Assembly (NCBI RefSeq): GCF_014750685.1 | Contig: NZ_JAAXGE010000002.1 | Coordinates: 124,001-188,000 of the forward strand | Direction: 5' to 3' | Source: Bacteroides sp. GM023 | GTDB lineage: Bacteria; Bacteroidota; Bacteroidia; Bacteroidales; Bacteroidaceae | DNA: 64,000 bases | In this document: positions 55,088-62,762 of the stretch, piece by piece | Numbering within the stretch: the first letter of the stretch is position 1 | Layout of the letters: the number at the start of each line of letters is the position of its first letter | The notes under the pieces: generated by a model | What the model was told of the DNA's origin: nothing | Databases searched by the model: none | The model's input: the letters and a program-made list of their open reading frames with translations, nothing else | Translations under genes and position numbers: made by a program

Positions 55088-56626
55088 ATGAAAAAGATAT
55101 ATTTATTTGTAAGCACATCTTTGTTCTTGCTGCTCGGATGCATCACAGCTTGTGATGACAATAGTCTGAGCCATGATGAAGTGTATATTCCGGATCCGAT
55201 GGTCATATCCGACGAAGATGACGGTCTTTCACCGGAACCCAGCACAGAGTCGGTTATCAGAATCCAACCTGAAAGCAAGCAGCAGGAAATCGATGGTTTC
55301 GGATGTAATTTCGGATGGGCAGAAGCCGTATACGGGTGCACAAAACGCGAACAAATCATGGATGACCTATATGGCGAAAACGGATTGAGATTTAATATCT
55401 ATCGTGGAGAGGTATGTGCTTCATCCGCATCTGACGATGGCAAAACATTCAATTTTAAAACACAAGAGAACTATCATCTGGGAGCGCATTCTGCGGAAGC
55501 AAAAGTACTTTTCAGTTCAAACGCTGATAAATTTAAAGAATACGCACAATTGTGGATTATCGACTATCTATGTAAGAAGAAGTTGATGGATATCTATTAT
55601 TTCTTTTCTGTATGGAGTCCTCCAGTAATATGGAAATCTGGCGATGGCGAAACAGCCACTTCCGGAAGTGGTTCTTTCAATAGTAAATATAGCAAAGAGT
55701 ATGCCGAATTCCTTACCGGTTTTGCAAAAGCCTTTAAAGAAAAGTTTGGCATCAATGTCTATGGCATCTCCGGCTGGAACGAACCAGACCAAGCTATGGG
55801 CGGATGGGACGGATGTATGTGGGGAAACCAGCAAATGGCAGATTTCGTAATGAATAACCTGCGTCCGGAACTAAATAGACAAGGTCTCCAAGACACAAAA
55901 ATCATTTATGGAGAACTACCTTGGTGGGCAAATGCCGTTGAATGGGTAGAAACTGCATTGAAAAACAATCCGGGATTAGTAGATGCCGATATTGTTGCAG
56001 CAGGACATGGTTATTCCACAGTTGACGCTAATATATTACCGATGAAAACAGCCGAAGAGAATGGAGTTCATGTATGGCAAACAGAAACTTGCGATGACAA
56101 AACTCGTGACGAGACATGGAATGATGCAATGAAATGGGCAAAGAACTATCACGATTATCTGACAAAAGCACGCACCAATGCCGTTGTATGGTGGGCAGGA
56201 GCACGTCAATGCTCAACGACCGGTGAAAACCTTCTCCAAACTAATGCGTGGGATTTCAGTACTGACTATTATCGCGTAGACCGTTACTACTCTATCGGAC
56301 AATTCTCCAGATATATCAAAAGAGGTTCAACACGCGTAGATGTAGAAACCGTTTCAACCACAGCAAACAGAATTCCGAGGGATTTGAGTGCATCGGCATA
56401 CATCAAAGACGATACATATACCATCGTATTGGTGAATAAGTCAAAAAGCAAAGCATTTGACGCTTTACTGGAAATTGAAGGCAAAGAATTTGAAAGTATG
56501 GTTTCATATACTTCTAATTCCAGCGTAAAGTGGTTCCGCAAGAAACTGAATCCTTCTTCAACCGGAAAACGTTCTGTTAATGTACCTAAGTATAGTGTAG
56601 TAACTATCACCGGAAGATTCAAATAA
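55088..56626 (+). CDS. GH30-family glycoside hydrolase lipoprotein
   Basis: Start set at 55088, the Met directly before the lipoprotein signal peptide (LLLGC); an upstream ATG at 55052 overlaps the end of SusD. 512 aa. Acid/base Glu232 in GWNEPDQ and nucleophile Glu333 in WQTETCDD, on a TIM barrel followed by the C-terminal beta sandwich typical of GH30 (residues about 410-510). GH30 includes beta-1,6-glucanases, beta-1,6-galactanases, xylanases and glucosylceramidases; which one cannot be told here. Likely surface-exposed, making the oligosaccharides that SusC imports. Confidence 0.87.
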   Translation: MKKIYLFVSTSLFLLLGCITACDDNSLSHDEVYIPDPMVISDEDDGLSPEPSTESVIRIQPESKQQEIDGFGCNFGWAEAVYGCTKREQIMDDLYGENGLRFNIYRGEVCASSASDDGKTFNFKTQENYHLGAHSAEAKVLFSSNADKFKEYAQLWIIDYLCKKKLMDIYYFFSVWSPPVIWKSGDGETATSGSGSFNSKYSKEYAEFLTGFAKAFKEKFGINVYGISGWNEPDQAMGGWDGCMWGNQQMADFVMNNLRPELNRQGLQDTKIIYGELPWWANAVEWVETALKNNPGLVDADIVAAGHGYSTVDANILPMKTAEENGVHVWQTETCDDKTRDETWNDAMKWAKNYHDYLTKARTNAVVWWAGARQCSTTGENLLQTNAWDFSTDYYRVDRYYSIGQFSRYIKRGSTRVDVETVSTTANRIPRDLSASAYIKDDTYTIVLVNKSKSKAFDALLEIEGKEFESMVSYTSNSSVKWFRKKLNPSSTGKRSVNVPKYSVVTITGRFK

Positions 56627-56664
56627 AAGGAACAACTGAACAATTAAAATGAATTAATACACGA

Positions 56665-58074
56665 ATGAAAAAGAATATTATATACTTGGCAGGAGCTTTA
56701 TTAAGCTCCGCCATACTAACATTCGGATGCTCGGAAGACATCCCGTCGTACAATGAATTGACTATCGACAAAACAGAGGTTTTCATACAAGCGGATGGAG
56801 AAAACCCTTTTGCTGAAATCAATATCACGAGCGGAAATGGCAATTATAAACTAACCATAGCTGATGAGAACATAGCAAGCGCCACTCTAGATGGTAATCG
56901 CATTATTATTAACGGTCTGAAGGACGGAACAACAACAGCCACCATAACGGATTGGAGCAAACATTCGGCTGCATTCACTATTAAGGTAAAGGAAGATTTC
57001 GAACTGAAGCTGGACAAAGAAGAATTAGTCATGTTCTTGGATGAAAACAAAACTGCACTAGTTAACATCATCAGCGGTAATGGCGGCTATCAAGTGGAAA
57101 GCAGCAACAACGAAGTGGCTACTGCCGAAATAAACGAAGATGGCAAAATATTAGTCACTGCACTTAGCAGCGATTTCTGCAATATTATTGTAACCGACGC
57201 TGACGGAAATAAAACGACTTTGAAAGTTAGAGTATGCGTTGAGCATCTAGTAACTGAAGATATAACGAAAAAAGTTTGTGAAATAGGTAAAGAATTGATT
57301 ATCAACATTACGTCTGGTAATGGTGAGTACTCTGTAGTCAGTGAAAATCCGGAAATAGCAACTGCGGAAATGATAGAAGGCGCCATTAAAGTAACAGGAG
57401 TCTCCAAAGGCGAAGTTAATATTACTGTTACTGACAGAATGAAGCTCACCAATTCCATGAAAGTAAGAGTAACAGGCGGACTTGTTATTGAAATGACTCA
57501 GGTTGACAATCTATGGATTGGCAAGGAACTAAGAATCCCCATAATAGACGGTAGCGGAGATTATACTATCAAATGCGGCCCGTCTATGACATGTATTCTC
57601 TCAGAAGACAAGCAAGAACTGATTGTAACTGGCATTGAAAAGAAAATGGCATTGAATGAGGATATTACAATCACTGACAATATACTTGAAACACCAATTG
57701 TAATCACTGTGAAATGCATTGATTATCCATTTGAAGAGAATGTAGCAAGATGGTTTGTCCAAGGTTCCTTTGGAATACCAGGCGGATGCTCTATTAACGA
57801 AGCAGACGGTATCACAACCATAAAGACAGGAGACAAAAACATACGAAATGGATTCGTTATCTCCTTCAAAGGAGATCGTACAGAAGGCAACAAGACCGAT
57901 GCTACATTATACACTCTCAACAGTTCCGGTCAAAATGGTAGTGAAATTAAGATTTCTAATGTAGTAATGGAAAAAGTACAATATGATGAGGGGCGGGAAC
58001 CAAATGGATTTTTTTGGATAAAATTCCGTGAAGATGGCAAAGATTATGATTCTTACATAATAGCTCACACATAA
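56665..58074 (+). CDS. Ig-repeat surface glycan-binding lipoprotein
   Basis: 469 aa with a lipobox at TFGC. Residues about 25-345 form four Ig/BIG2-like repeats with a recurring pattern (TSGNGxY, then NxxIATA, then VTGxxxG and TVTD). The last ~110 residues (FVQGSFGIPGGCSINEADG ...) form a different beta domain that may bind the glycan. Position after GH30 suggests a surface glycan-binding protein held away from the membrane by the Ig stalk. Confidence 0.75.
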   Translation: MKKNIIYLAGALLSSAILTFGCSEDIPSYNELTIDKTEVFIQADGENPFAEINITSGNGNYKLTIADENIASATLDGNRIIINGLKDGTTTATITDWSKHSAAFTIKVKEDFELKLDKEELVMFLDENKTALVNIISGNGGYQVESSNNEVATAEINEDGKILVTALSSDFCNIIVTDADGNKTTLKVRVCVEHLVTEDITKKVCEIGKELIINITSGNGEYSVVSENPEIATAEMIEGAIKVTGVSKGEVNITVTDRMKLTNSMKVRVTGGLVIEMTQVDNLWIGKELRIPIIDGSGDYTIKCGPSMTCILSEDKQELIVTGIEKKMALNEDITITDNILETPIVITVKCIDYPFEENVARWFVQGSFGIPGGCSINEADGITTIKTGDKNIRNGFVISFKGDRTEGNKTDATLYTLNSSGQNGSEIKISNVVMEKVQYDEGREPNGFFWIKFREDGKDYDSYIIAHT

Positions 58075-58107
58075 ACACATTAGCCTTATAAAGACATATG
58101 AATCCAC

Positions 58108-58128
58108 CGGAAGTACCCCATACTTCCG
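58108..58128 (+). other. Small hairpin inside the PUL2 operon
   Basis: CGGAAGTA (58108-58115) and TACTTCCG (58121-58128) form an 8-bp stem with a CCCCA loop in the 96-nt gap before GH130. No T-run follows, so it is more likely a processing or stability element than a terminator. Confidence 0.5.
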
Positions 58129-58170
58129 ATAGATTCTAACTTTAGAAAGATATAGAAAGAACAATTCACT

Positions 58171-59361
58171 ATGAGTAGAATTTATGACAATAGATTGCGC
58201 CTTCTACAAGAAACGCATGAAACTCTGATAACCCGCACGAACAGGATCATCCTTCCGGGCAATGGGATTTTTGAAAGATACGAATATCCGGTTTTAACGA
58301 ACGAGCATGCTCCCCTGGAGTGGCGTTATGACTTGAATCCGGAAACTAATCCATGGCTAATGGAGCGAATTGGCGTCAACGCCACCATGAATTCAGGAGC
58401 TATCAAATGGAATGGAAAGTATCTGATGGTAGTACGCGTAGAAGGAAATGACCGCAAATCTTTCTTCGCCATTGCCGAAAGCCCCAATGGAATAGATAAT
58501 TTTCGTTTTTGGGAATACCCAATAGAATTACCGGATACTGACCCGGCAGAAACAAATGTCTATGATATGCGTTTGACGGCTCACGAGGATGGCTGGATTT
58601 ATGGTATTTTCTGTAGTGAAAGCCTTGCTCCCAATGCTGCACCGGGCGACCTGTCCTCTGCCGTAGCCAAAGCAGGCATCGTACGCACCAAAGACTTGAA
58701 GAACTGGGAACGGCTGCCGAATCTGATTTCTAAAAGTCAGCAACGCAATGTCGTATTACATCCGGAGTTCGTAAACGGTAAATACGCTCTATACACCCGC
58801 CCGCAAGATAACTTTATCGATGCCGGAAACGGCGGTGGTATCGGCTGGGCGCTGATAGATGATATTACTCATGCAGAAGTAAAAGAAGAAACCATTATAA
58901 ATCATCGTCATTATCACACCATTAAAGAGGTGAAGAACGGTGAAGGGCCTCATCCTATCAAAACCCCCAAAGGATGGTTACACCTGGCTCACGGAGTTCG
59001 TGCATGCGCTGCCGGTCTGCGTTATGTCCTGTATCTATACATGACATCGCTGGAAGACCCGACAAAGAGCATTGCCGAACCGGGTGGTTTCTTATTAGCC
59101 CCCATGGGAGAAGAGAGAATCGGAGATGTATCCAATGTACTTTTCTCCAACGGGTGGATTGCAGACGAGGACGGAACAGTGTATATCTATTACGCTTCTT
59201 CCGATACTCGTATGCATGTGGCAACTTCGACAATCGACAGATTGATAGATTATTGTTTCCACACACCGGCGGATGGATTCCGCTCGGCAGCTTCTGTGAA
59301 AAACATCCGTAAACTCGTAGAAGCTAACAAGCTTGTTCTGGCAGAACAGTTTTATTTTTAA
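58171..59361 (+). CDS. GH130 4-O-beta-D-mannosyl-D-glucose phosphorylase
   Basis: 396 aa, no signal peptide, so cytoplasmic. Very close in sequence to the B. fragilis mannosylglucose phosphorylase of GH130 subfamily 1, including [36 protein letters not shown], the catalytic Asp132 in [13 protein letters not shown] and [17 protein letters not shown]. It splits mannosyl-beta-1,4-glucose with phosphate to mannose-1-phosphate and glucose, saving ATP. Last gene of PUL2; implies that the imported sugar contains beta-mannosyl-glucose, as in glucomannan breakdown or cellobiose-epimerase-linked mannan use. Confidence 0.93.
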   Translation: MSRIYDNRLRLLQETHETLITRTNRIILPGNGIFERYEYPVLTNEHAPLEWRYDLNPETNPWLMERIGVNATMNSGAIKWNGKYLMVVRVEGNDRKSFFAIAESPNGIDNFRFWEYPIELPDTDPAETNVYDMRLTAHEDGWIYGIFCSESLAPNAAPGDLSSAVAKAGIVRTKDLKNWERLPNLISKSQQRNVVLHPEFVNGKYALYTRPQDNFIDAGNGGGIGWALIDDITHAEVKEETIINHRHYHTIKEVKNGEGPHPIKTPKGWLHLAHGVRACAAGLRYVLYLYMTSLEDPTKSIAEPGGFLLAPMGEERIGDVSNVLFSNGWIADEDGTVYIYYASSDTRMHVATSTIDRLIDYCFHTPADGFRSAASVKNIRKLVEANKLVLAEQFYF

Positions 59362-59402
59362 GATAACACGAGTTAGATATAGGTCTTAGCATAATAGCAA
59401 CT

Positions 59403-59445
59403 GCCCGTTATTGACAAATTCCAAGTCAATGGCGGGCTTGTTTGT
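59403..59445 (+). terminator. Terminator of PUL2
   Basis: GCCCGTTATTGAC (59403-59415) pairs with GTCAATGGCGGGC (59425-59437), with two G-U pairs, followed by TTGTTTGTTTG. Confidence 0.85.
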
Positions 59446-59464
59446 TTGTTGCACCTCAAAAAGT

Positions 59465-59567
59465 GCGTATTGCAGGTGAAATAGCACTTATCAAAAGCGC
59501 GCATTGCAGGGTATAAATAGGATATTAAATTTGCGTATTGCAGAATATATCATTAAATTTGCGTACT
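59465..59567 (+). repeat. Four degenerate repeats over the promoter of ATPase 2
   Basis: GCGTATTGCAG-like cores start at 59465, 59499, 59533 and 59561 (spacings 34, 34, 28). The last two units read TTAAATTTGCGTA and so contain TAAATTTG, a -7 box (59526-59533 and 59554-59561). The gene starts at 59593. Confidence 0.8.
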
Positions 59568-59592
59568 AATAAGATGATAAATAGAGAATTAC

Positions 59593-60951
59593 ATGATATT
59601 TAAACGCAAAATGTATAACAAGCTGCTTGCCTGGAAACGACAGGCGGCAGGAACCAAAGCGCTTCTGATAGAAGGCGCCCGGCGAATAGGTAAATCCACT
59701 CTTGTGGAAGAGTTCGCAAAAAATGAGTACCGGAGCTATCTTTTGATAGACTTCAACAAGGTAAGTGACTCAGTTATTTCAGCCTTTAACAATTATATGA
59801 ACGATCTCGACACCTTTTTCCTGATTCTTTCTTCGGAATATGGTGTAAAACTTTACCCAAAGGAATCCATCATCATATTTGATGAGATACAACAGTTTCC
59901 GAAAGCTAGGCAAGCAATAAAGTATCTGGTTGCGGATGGGCGGTTCGACTATATTGAGACAGGCTCGCTCATTTCCATAAAAGAAAATGTACAGGATATA
60001 ACCATTCCCTCAGAAGAGAGAACACAGCTTATGTACCCCATGGACTTCGAGGAGTTTGCTTGGGCAATGAATGAAGAGCCATTGATAACATATATCCGCC
60101 AATGCTTTGATAAAAAAGAACCATTGGAACAGGGGCTTCACGCCAAAGCTATGCTATTGTTCCGTCAATACATGATTGTGGGTGGTATGCCGAAAAGCCT
60201 GTCAGCATATCTGGAGAACAACCGGAGCTTCGAAATGGCCGATATGGAAAAAAGGGACATATTGACTCTGTATCGGAACGACATAATGAAGATAAAGTCA
60301 GGTTACAGGTCGAACGTATTGAGCATTTTTGACCAGATTCCTGCTTTTCTTTCTCGTTCGGAAAGACGGGTAGTGATGAATCGCATTGAAAAGGGAGCAA
60401 GCTTCCCAAAGTATCATGATACTTTCTTTTGGCTCTCCGATTCGATGATTGCCAATGAATGCTTTAATTGTTCGGACCCTAATGTGGGACTCTCGCTGAA
60501 TGAAGACAGAACCTACGTGAAGTGCTATATGGGTGATACCGGACTGCTCATCAGCCATACGTTCGATGAGAATGAAATCTCTGACGGAGAACTTTACCGG
60601 GAAATCCTGTTGGGAAAACTGTCGGTAAACGAGGGGATGTTCTATGAGAACGTAATCGCGCAGATGCTTGTGGCTGCCGGACATAAGCTTTACTTCTACA
60701 CACGATACAATGAAGAGAAGCACCGCAACGACATGGAAATAGATTTTATCCTGTCGAACCACAGCAAACTAAAATATAAAATTTATCCGATAGAGGTCAA
60801 ATCGAATGACAAGTATACTATTCGTTCACTCATCAAGTTTAACGAAAGTTTTCATCAGCGCATAGGAGAATGTTATGTGATTCATCCGAAGAACCTGTGC
60901 GTAAAGGAAGGAATAGTGTATCTGCCTGCTTATATGACCTTCTGTTTGTAG
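59593..60951 (+). CDS. AAA ATPase, AAA_14/DUF4143-like (ATPase 2)
   Basis: 452 aa, cytoplasmic. Walker A at residues 28-36 (GARRIGKST), Walker B with Asp97-Glu98 (IIIFDEIQQF), a sensor-type ETGS at about 117-120, then a helical linker. The C-terminal domain has EIDFILSN and IYPIEVKSND, the D ... E-x-K arrangement of a PD-(D/E)XK fold, more canonical than in the other two ATPases. Role unknown. Convergent with ATPase 3 and sharing a terminator. Confidence 0.88.
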   Translation: MIFKRKMYNKLLAWKRQAAGTKALLIEGARRIGKSTLVEEFAKNEYRSYLLIDFNKVSDSVISAFNNYMNDLDTFFLILSSEYGVKLYPKESIIIFDEIQQFPKARQAIKYLVADGRFDYIETGSLISIKENVQDITIPSEERTQLMYPMDFEEFAWAMNEEPLITYIRQCFDKKEPLEQGLHAKAMLLFRQYMIVGGMPKSLSAYLENNRSFEMADMEKRDILTLYRNDIMKIKSGYRSNVLSIFDQIPAFLSRSERRVVMNRIEKGASFPKYHDTFFWLSDSMIANECFNCSDPNVGLSLNEDRTYVKCYMGDTGLLISHTFDENEISDGELYREILLGKLSVNEGMFYENVIAQMLVAAGHKLYFYTRYNEEKHRNDMEIDFILSNHSKLKYKIYPIEVKSNDKYTIRSLIKFNESFHQRIGECYVIHPKNLCVKEGIVYLPAYMTFCL

Positions 60952-60958
60952 TTGATAC

Positions 60959-61009
60959 AAAACGCCAAGTTATCCGATTCGAAATACAGAATCATCAACT
61001 TGGCGTTTT
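60959..61009. terminator. Shared terminator between convergent ATPases
   Basis: AAAACGCCAAGTT (60959-60971) pairs perfectly with AACTTGGCGTTTT (60997-61009); more T follow on the right. The 25-nt loop holds a small inner stem (GATTC/GAATC). Confidence 0.88.
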
Positions 61010-61021
61010 TTTTATATTGAG

Positions 61022-62233
61022 TTACTTCCAGTCAAGCAGGAACTTACGAATCGGAATCTGTTTTATTCCTCGATAAGACGTACCTTCGAGTTCATCCATA
61101 GTAACCACTATTTTGGGATAATTATCCTGTATATCCAGCAAATTACCAAATTCCCGTTCATGTGTTTTTGCATCTATAACTGAATATGCCACTTGGACAT
61201 ACAGTTTCTCCCCATTTCGCTCTGCCACGAAATCAACCTCTTTGTCGCCATCCCTGCCGATATATAAAGTATATCCATACACCAATAAATGATGGCACAC
61301 CACATTTTCCAAGACCTGCCCAATATCAGTTGCACGAAAAGGCCGGATAGCATTACGTATCCCCAAGTCTTCAAAATAATACTTCTCACCAATTTGAAAT
61401 TGCTTTTTCCCCTGAATATCCATTGGACGGATTCTTCTCACAAAATAAGCATTGCTCAGATAAGTAAGATATTCTAATATTGTTTTGGGCAATAAATCCA
61501 CCCGTTGTGATTTCAGATATTCGCTTATTTTATTTGCTGAAAAGAGGTTTCCTATTGTATCAGCCAAATAAACCGTCAAATCCTGTAATTGCCGTACATT
61601 CCTTATACTATACCTATTTACTACATCCTTTAATATAATTGTATTATAAATATTTCTCAGATATTCCATAACAAGGTGTTCCTCAAAAGGCAAACTGGCC
61701 AAATAAGGAAGCCCACCAAATCGATAAAAACGGCTGAATGCCTCACTGGAATCATCCAACTTATGAAATACCAAGAATTCTGCATACGTCAAACCATATA
61801 CTTTGAATTCAATATACCTGCCACTCAGGAAAGTAGCCAACTCCCCTGAAAGCATGGTGGCATTACTTCCGGTACAGTAAATATCATATATATTCTCTGC
61901 AAAGAAATGCCTCAAAGCCTTCTCAAAATCTTCTATATCCTGTATCTCGTCAATAAACAGATAGCATTTATCTTCTGTATTTTTCCTTGCAGCAGACACA
62001 TAATTGATTAAATCGGCATATGTTTTAACCTGGTCAAATTCAAATAATTCTTTATTGATATAAATGATGTCTGCCTTTGGAAATTCACTATGAATCTCGT
62101 CCATCAACTGAAATAGCAAATAGCTCTTTCCTACACGCCTTTGACCAACAATTACTTTTATCATCTGCGTATTGACAAAAGGTCTTATACGTTGAATATA
62201 CAATTCTCTTTTATAATACTCCGGCTTCCTCAT
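61022..62233 (-). CDS. AAA ATPase, AAA_14/DUF4143-like (ATPase 3)
   Basis: 403 aa. Walker A at residues 30-38 (GQRRVGKSY), Walker B with Asp95-Glu96 (LFIDEIQDI), CTGSNATML after the sensor strand, and the DUF4143-type C-terminal block DKEVDFVAERNGEKLYVQVAY, in which Gln replaces the Glu of the E-x-K motif. The start codon lies inside one copy of a 15-bp repeat. Cytoplasmic; role unknown. Confidence 0.9.
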   Translation of the reverse strand: MRKPEYYKRELYIQRIRPFVNTQMIKVIVGQRRVGKSYLLFQLMDEIHSEFPKADIIYINKELFEFDQVKTYADLINYVSAARKNTEDKCYLFIDEIQDIEDFEKALRHFFAENIYDIYCTGSNATMLSGELATFLSGRYIEFKVYGLTYAEFLVFHKLDDSSEAFSRFYRFGGLPYLASLPFEEHLVMEYLRNIYNTIILKDVVNRYSIRNVRQLQDLTVYLADTIGNLFSANKISEYLKSQRVDLLPKTILEYLTYLSNAYFVRRIRPMDIQGKKQFQIGEKYYFEDLGIRNAIRPFRATDIGQVLENVVCHHLLVYGYTLYIGRDGDKEVDFVAERNGEKLYVQVAYSVIDAKTHEREFGNLLDIQDNYPKIVVTMDELEGTSYRGIKQIPIRKFLLDWK

Positions 62234-62286
62234 TTTATTTCTTATAAGTAATAACTAAAGCAAATATAGCTATTTTATTTCTTATA
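62232..62286 (-). repeat. Two 15-bp direct repeats upstream of ATPase 3
   Basis: ATTTTATTTCTTATA at 62232-62246 and 62272-62286, 40 bp apart. The near copy overlaps the start codon; a TATATTTG -7 box (minus strand) lies between the two. A third copy is at 42089, far from any such gene. Confidence 0.8.
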
Positions 62287-62628
62287 CGAAACAGAAAAGA
62301 GCATTAAATAACTACCTGTCAAAACAGACTATATTTCCAATTTTAATCACACGCAAGGCTGAATAAGTGGAACAACAGAAGCAATATCTAAATTATTACC
62401 AGCAAAATAGTATCACTAATAAGATAATCATAGTATCATATTTCTTCTTTATAATACCATAATTCCTTTTCTTAATATAAGAAAAAAGATAGAATTATAC
62501 AATAAATGAAAGATACAAGTAGTTTTTCCAAGGCATACATGGCTTATAAACAGCATATTTTGGTTTCACATATAAAGCACAGCCCTCTTATTAATAATTA
62601 ATTACATCAAGAAAATGCAGGCAAAATT
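62287..62628. other. AT-rich gap with no gene seen
   Basis: No coding frame or RNA gene recognised. One perfect 8-bp palindrome, TTTTCTTA/TAAGAAAA (62467-62485), and TAGTATCA repeated twice near 62408-62440. Otherwise nothing that I can assign. Confidence 0.6.
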
Positions 62629-62684
62629 GTATCAGAAGCAGCTAAAATAATATTTGCCGTACGTAGCATTATCCTCTACATTTG
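62629..62684 (+). promoter_or_regulatory. Promoter of the second SusC locus with 30-bp dyad element, copy D
   Basis: Element 62629-62658 (TATCAG, 6 nt, CTAAAA, TAATATTTGCC) runs into TTTG (62653-62656); TACATTTG (62677-62684) follows after 20 nt. The ATG is at 62763, leaving a leader of about 70 nt. Confidence 0.7.
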
Positions 62685-62762
62685 CATCAGACAATTGTCA
62701 GTTGAAGTTTCCATGGATCAATGAGCAATTGAACTAGAGTTATAAATCTAATGCAATAAATT

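Noticed and set aside
59465..59567. Member of the 22-bp palindrome class
   Set aside because: The spacing is 34/34/28 bp and the units are direct repeats without clear dyads.
62467..62485. TTTTCTTA/TAAGAAAA palindrome as a terminator or operator
   Set aside because: It is AT-only apart from two bases, stands alone, and no transcript end or promoter is near enough to give it a role.
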